Assembly (NCBI RefSeq): GCF_900156425.1
Contig: NZ_FTNO01000003.1
Coordinates: 62,001 to 126,000, forward strand
DNA length: 64,000 nucleotides
Reading direction: 5' to 3'
Source: Haladaptatus litoreus
Lineage (GTDB): Archaea > Halobacteriota > Halobacteria > Halobacteriales > Haladaptataceae
The position numbers and the translations under genes are program-made. This document shows positions 60,653-64,000 of this stretch, piece after piece. Within the stretch, counting starts at the first letter, position 1. Each line of letters opens with the position of its first letter. A model generated the notes under the pieces. It had not been told where the DNA came from. It was given only the letters and a program-made list of their open reading frames with translations, and did not search any database.

Positions 60653-61480
60653 TCACCGCGCCGGCTTGTGCCCTTCGATGGTTGCGGAAACGACGTACTC
60701 GCTCACATCGTGACTGTCGTCCCATTCTCGAATGAACTGGTCGCTTTCTTCCTTTGGCTCGATATGGATATCCTCGAATCCCGCATCGTCGAGCATCGTT
60801 CGAAGCGATTCGATCGTCGTGGCTCCAGCGACACATCCTGTGAGTGAGTCGAGGTCGTTTCGAGCGTCGGCAGGGAGTGGGGCGGTCATCACGATGTCGG
60901 AAATCGCGAGGCGGCCATCTGGACGCAGAACGCGATACGCTTCCTGAAAAACCTGCGGCTTATCCGGCGAGAGATTGATAACGCAGTTCGAGATAACGAC
61001 ATCGGCGCTGTCATCCGCGACCGGGAGGTGCTCGATTTCACCCAGTCGGAACTCGACGTTGTCCACGTCGTTTTTCTCGACGTTGGTTCGTGCCCGTTCG
61101 ACCATTTCTGGAGTCATATCGACACCGATAACGCGCCCGTCCGGTCCGACTTCGTCGGCGGCGAGGAAGCAATCGAATCCGCCGCCGGAACCGAGGTCGA
61201 GCACCGTTTCTTCGGTGTCGAGCGATGCAATTGCGTTCGGATTCCCACATCCGAGTCCGAGGTTGGCACCGGAGGAAACGGAATCCCTCTCGTCGGCCGT
61301 GTAGCCGAGCTGTTCTGCCCGGTCGTCGAGTGCGGTGTCGTCACAGCACGCGAGCGAATCGTCACAACAACCGGTGTCGTCGGTTGCGATGCTCGCGTAT
61401 CGCTCTCGAACCGCTCGTCGTCGTGTTTCTGCGTCTATCGTCTCAGCATCATCGTTTTTGGAGTTGCTTGTGTTACTCAT
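60653..61480 (-). CDS. arsM: Arsenite S-adenosylmethionine methyltransferase (ArsM)
   Basis: 275 residues. The N-terminal Cys-rich part ('CCDDSLACCDDTALDDRAEQLGY') is followed by 'GANLGLGCGNP', the SAM-binding loop 'VLDLGSGGGFDCFLA', 'VISNCVINLSPDK' and 'LTGCVAGA'. This is the canonical ArsM layout, with Cys in the last two motifs serving as arsenic-binding residues. It methylates As(III). Its ATG overlaps the ArsR gene by 8 nt, so they are co-transcribed. Confidence 0.93.
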   Translation of the reverse strand: MSNTSNSKNDDAETIDAETRRRAVRERYASIATDDTGCCDDSLACCDDTALDDRAEQLGYTADERDSVSSGANLGLGCGNPNAIASLDTEETVLDLGSGGGFDCFLAADEVGPDGRVIGVDMTPEMVERARTNVEKNDVDNVEFRLGEIEHLPVADDSADVVISNCVINLSPDKPQVFQEAYRVLRPDGRLAISDIVMTAPLPADARNDLDSLTGCVAGATTIESLRTMLDDAGFEDIHIEPKEESDQFIREWDDSHDVSEYVVSATIEGHKPAR

Positions 61481-61847
61481 GGTCCATCTGTCGAATCGTA
61501 TCGAGTGCGCTCAGCAGTGTTTCGGCTTGCGCTGTCGCTTCGTAGTATCGCCATCGTCCGTCTTTCCGCCGAGTAACGAGTCCGTCCGTATGCAGGCGAG
61601 AAAGCGCATGGCTGACGGCGCTCTGGCTGACGCCGAGCGTCGGTGCGAGTTCGCAAACACAGACTCCGTTAGTACTTGCGGCGATACGTCGAAGAGCTTC
61701 GTATCGGGTGTAATTTGCTGTCGCCGAGAGAAGCGTAACGTCTTTTCGTATGTCGTCTTCTGAAAGTAGTTGTCCCGTACTACAGCAGCCACACTCGACT
61801 GACTGTTGAGGATCGGTCGCCGGTTCCGTCGGAGGCTCGTTCTTCAT
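61473..61847 (-). CDS. arsR: ArsR/SmtB-family metalloregulator
   Basis: 124 residues. 'NGVCVCELAPTLGVSQSAVSHALSRLHTDGLVTRRKDGRWRYYE' is the winged helix, and the Cys-x-Cys in 'GVCVCEL' lies where ArsR proteins bind As(III). An extra N-terminal Cys cluster ('ECGCCSTGQ') may add a metal site. It probably represses the arsR-arsM-arsN2 operon and is induced by arsenite. The gene overlaps arsM by 8 nt. Confidence 0.92.
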   Translation of the reverse strand: MKNEPPTEPATDPQQSVECGCCSTGQLLSEDDIRKDVTLLSATANYTRYEALRRIAASTNGVCVCELAPTLGVSQSAVSHALSRLHTDGLVTRRKDGRWRYYEATAQAETLLSALDTIRQMDHE

Positions 61848-61858
61848 CTGAATACATT

Positions 61859-61868
61859 CTCATATGAG
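61859..61868 (-). promoter_or_regulatory. Candidate ArsR operator
   Basis: CTCATATGAG is a perfect palindrome 12 bp before the arsR start, and a related half-site, ctcatatag, follows at 61875-61883, overlapping the likely TATA region. ArsR proteins commonly bind palindromes with a central CATATG-like core. The match is by shape only. Confidence 0.45.
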
Positions 61869-62228
61869 GATTTGCTCATATAGTGATTTCGGTGACCCCT
61901 CTTTTACGAGTTGACTGTATGAAATCGAGTTCATCTTAAATGGTAGGGATTCTCAGCACGAGGAATACCGGTCAGCCGTCGCCGGCAGAGAATCTCGACT
62001 CCCGAAACGCCGTGAGCATCATCTGCACTAATACGCTCCTCTCACGGTGAGTCGTGGCGGTGTCACAATCGCTCCATCCCGAGGTGAGCCATCGCGTTCC
62101 GCCTTGTTAAACGAAACGTTCTTTCCACAGATTAGAATCGCCTGAGAGTGGCCTGCCGATGCGTCCGTGATGCGGTTCGCCTCGCTGATAGATTTTGGTA
62201 GGCCTAAATTTCGGAATGCTTTTAACTA
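61869..62228. other. Intergenic region between the arsenic and iron genes
   Basis: No gene is seen in these 360 bases. Two short stretches (near 61930-62060) have a G+C-rich, coding-like look without a frame that holds. They may be remnants. A TAGGCCTA element near 62198 could be a weaker second iron-box half. Confidence 0.45.
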
Positions 62229-62244
62229 TTTAGGCGAGCCTAAA
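62229..62244 (+). promoter_or_regulatory. Iron box (DtxR-family operator) upstream of a binding protein
   Basis: TTTAGGCGAGCCTAAA is a perfect 7-2-7 palindrome ending 5 nt before ATG 62249. The 'TTAGGC..GCCTAA' core matches DtxR-type iron-dependent repressor sites used in haloarchaea and bacteria. It would lie over the transcription start of a leaderless mRNA, so iron-loaded repressor would block the gene. A second element, ggtaggcctaa, lies about 35 bp upstream (from 62197). Confidence 0.72.
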
Positions 62245-62248
62245 ACGT

Positions 62249-63475
62249 ATGTCGGACGATTCCAGCGGCCACGAGACACCGACGCGCAGAGACTACATGA
62301 AGTACGGCGGGACAGTCATCGGTGGCGGCCTGCTCGCCGGTTGCACGGGTGACAGTCCTGAGACCGACACCTCGACCGACGAAACGACGATTGAAGAGGC
62401 GGATACCTCGACAGAAGATGGGAGCAACACGGTCGAGATGTTCCCCGTCGGAGAAGTCGAATTCGAAGAAGTCCCCGAGACGTGGACGTCAACGTCGAAC
62501 GATGCGTGGGCGGATATGGCGATTGCGCTCGGCCAAGCGGACGGGTGCCGAACGCCGGGTGCTCGCACCCAGATATATTATGACGCCCTCGGTATCGAGG
62601 TTGACACCGATTGGCCGTGGTTGTGGCAGGACGGCGGTTACTCGAAAGAGATGTTCTATGAGCGTGATGCGGACTTACACCTCCTCGATCCGAACTTAGT
62701 GATGCAGTGGGACAGCAACTGGAACGAATCTGACATTGAGGAGATCGAGTCGAACGTCGGCCCCTTCTTTTGCTGCTACAACCGGCGGGTCACGAACGAG
62801 TGGCAGAAAGAACTCGACTACCCGGAGAGGGTCCCGTCGATGTTGGAGGCCTTCGAGAAGCTCGGCGAGGTATTCGAAGAGGAAGAACGCGTCGAGGGAT
62901 TTCTGGACGTACACGCCGAGATGCAAGCGGAACTCGATGACCGACTGAACGGCGTCGAACCGGCCACAGTTGGTCTCATCAACGGCGGGTCGGAGCCTGC
63001 GAAGGGAAAGTTCTACCCCCTTAATATCTCCGATTCCGGCTACGAGATGAAGACGTATCAGGATCTCGGCGTCGAAGATGAATTCGCTAAACTCGACGAC
63101 GGGGTATACGGAGGCACTATCGACTACGAGAAACTCCTCGAAGTCGATCCGGGGGTAATCGTCGTCCAGTGGGAGATCATCAACACTGATGCCAACCACT
63201 TCGATCCCGAGGCGTTCGATGAACAGTTCGTCGCACCGATGGAAGAAGATCCGGTTGGGAGTCAACTGACCGCCGTCCAGCAAGGGAACGTATACCCGGG
63301 ACCGTACCCCGAACAGGGGCCGATTGCGAACCTCTTCCAGACGGAACTCACGGGCCAGCTACTCTATCCGGAGCAGTTCGGGGAGTTCGACCCGCAAGCG
63401 TACCCCGAGGTCCCTGAGGAGTACCAGCTGTTCGACCGTCAGCGCGTCGCAGACATCATCAACGGCGACATCTGA
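62249..63475 (+). CDS. Iron-type ABC transporter substrate-binding lipoprotein
   Basis: 408 residues. A Tat-type signal 'TRRDYMKYGGTVIGGGLLAGC' (RR then lipobox Cys) is followed by an acidic Thr/Ser/Glu/Asp-rich linker and a binding fold of the TroA/BtuF-FhuD type ('WADMAIALGQADG', 'DADLHLLDPNLVMQWDSNW', a long helix 'YPERVPSMLEAFEKLGEVFEEEERVEGFLDVHAEMQAELDDR', 'VDPGVIVVQWE'). It likely binds a ferric chelate or siderophore. The iron box upstream supports this. No permease or ATPase follows in this window. Confidence 0.85.
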   Translation: MSDDSSGHETPTRRDYMKYGGTVIGGGLLAGCTGDSPETDTSTDETTIEEADTSTEDGSNTVEMFPVGEVEFEEVPETWTSTSNDAWADMAIALGQADGCRTPGARTQIYYDALGIEVDTDWPWLWQDGGYSKEMFYERDADLHLLDPNLVMQWDSNWNESDIEEIESNVGPFFCCYNRRVTNEWQKELDYPERVPSMLEAFEKLGEVFEEEERVEGFLDVHAEMQAELDDRLNGVEPATVGLINGGSEPAKGKFYPLNISDSGYEMKTYQDLGVEDEFAKLDDGVYGGTIDYEKLLEVDPGVIVVQWEIINTDANHFDPEAFDEQFVAPMEEDPVGSQLTAVQQGNVYPGPYPEQGPIANLFQTELTGQLLYPEQFGEFDPQAYPEVPEEYQLFDRQRVADIINGDI

Positions 63476-63778
63476 GCGCAGAAATCGTTCGATAGTTTAT
63501 ATTGCAGCGGTCGATTTTCCCTGACAATCTGCTGGATGCATCCTCTGTATCGGTCGCGCCCCCTTCTGACGAGTATCAGATATGTTGCGATATATTTCAC
63601 TTTATCGTTCACCTGCACGTGGAAGTAAGCTGCTCTCCAAACTAGCCTTCTTGCTGCTCGTCACCGGGGCCCTCACTGAAATGGAAACGATTGAATGTTC
63701 TGACGAATCCGTCTCTTGTTCACCTTGCTATGGCAGATAAGTGGTCCAGTTCATCTCAAATACTTCCCCTAATCTATG
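63476..63778. other. Intergenic region with no gene
   Basis: I see no gene. It ends at the stop codon of the HalOD1 gene. An AT-rich patch near 63560-63620 may hold promoters or a terminator for the iron gene. Confidence 0.5.
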
Positions 63779-64000
63779 TCAATTAGTGCTGAAGTCGGTG
63801 GGATGAGAGAGGGTGATAGCACCGCCATCCTGGACACGAACAGTATAGTCTTCGTATTGAAATCGAACCCGTCTGTTGGTATTTCGGGGCGTCTCGCCAT
63901 GACGGGATTCAAATAGAGCATCGAGAGCTTCTGGGTCCACGGAGTTTGAGAGAATCGCTAATTCGGTCGGCTCGACGTCGTTCAGTGTGGCGACAGTGCT
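63779..64000 (-). CDS. HalOD1 output-domain protein (3' end, partial)
   Basis: The frame runs off the window; 73 codons and TGA at 63779-63781 are visible. 'TVATLNDVEPTELAILSNSVDPEALDALFES' and 'NRRVRFQYEDYTVRVQDGGAITL' are the two halves of the halobacterial output domain 1 (HalOD1), which occurs alone or behind sensor and receiver domains. Its upstream part is outside the window. Confidence 0.8.
   Translation of the reverse strand, partial: STVATLNDVEPTELAILSNSVDPEALDALFESRHGETPRNTNRRVRFQYEDYTVRVQDGGAITLSHPTDFSTN

Noticed and set aside
1..64000. CRISPR array or provirus
   Set aside because: No regularly spaced repeats, Cas genes, integrase, terminase or capsid genes were seen.

Overview
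The window looks like haloarchaeal DNA. Nearly every protein is rich in Asp and Glu, and many families are haloarchaeal or archaeal: RdfA with its SMC-like partner, an aRF1-type release factor, HalOD1, HTH-10, TRAM, DUF1931 and an Azf-type dehydrogenase. Secreted binding proteins carry Tat lipoprotein signals, and at least one operon has a TATA box about 26 nt upstream of its ATG, as in leaderless archaeal transcripts. A Haladaptatus-like organism would fit, but I cannot fix the genus from sequence alone.

1-16 kb is an accessory, partly decayed region. At least six genes carry isolated in-frame stops: an MscS remnant, a winged-helix regulator, a SprT-like protease, an HTH antitoxin-like gene and two PIN-domain genes. 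A SWIM/SprT gene pair is duplicated on both sides of a DUF234-type ATPase. Next come a divergent class-I release-factor paralogue, a tRNA-Thr(UGU), and a set of small or uncharacterised haloarchaeal genes, with a BadF-type kinase, a serine acetyltransferase, a GIY-YIG-like protein, a TRAM protein and a fragment of family B DNA polymerase among them.

15.5-32 kb holds a PHP phosphoesterase, a CBS protein, a complete branched-chain-type (Liv) ABC importer, a DAO-family FAD oxidase, a PiT phosphate transporter and a set of amide-bond hydrolases: asparaginase, an HpPgdA-type deacetylase/cyclic-imide hydrolase, an AbgA-like M20 amidohydrolase, a sodium/solute symporter and an N-carbamoyl-amino-acid/allantoate-type amidohydrolase. 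The likely theme is uptake and deamidation of organic nitrogen compounds.

32-45 kb is the most striking part. Two IclR regulators flank a locus with an SDR, an FAH-family hydrolase, a mandelate-racemase-type dehydratase, a metallo-beta-lactamase-fold hydrolase, an Azf-like sugar dehydrogenase, two nucleoside hydrolases, a universal stress protein and an ECF-type transporter (S, T and fused A components). Together these suggest a non-phosphorylating route from nucleosides through ribose, ribonolactone, ribonate and a 2,4-diketo acid to pyruvate and glycolate. This is inferred from family membership and gene order.

45-64 kb has the rdfA/SMC-like pair, an SDR, small zinc-finger and regulatory genes, a truncated haemoglobin, several membrane proteins (VIT1-like, Na/Ca antiporter, DoxX-like, a glycosyltransferase-like protein), stress proteins, an AbgB-like hydrolase, an arsR-arsM-arsN2-like arsenic cluster, an iron-type substrate-binding lipoprotein behind a perfect palindromic iron box, and the 3' end of a HalOD1 gene.
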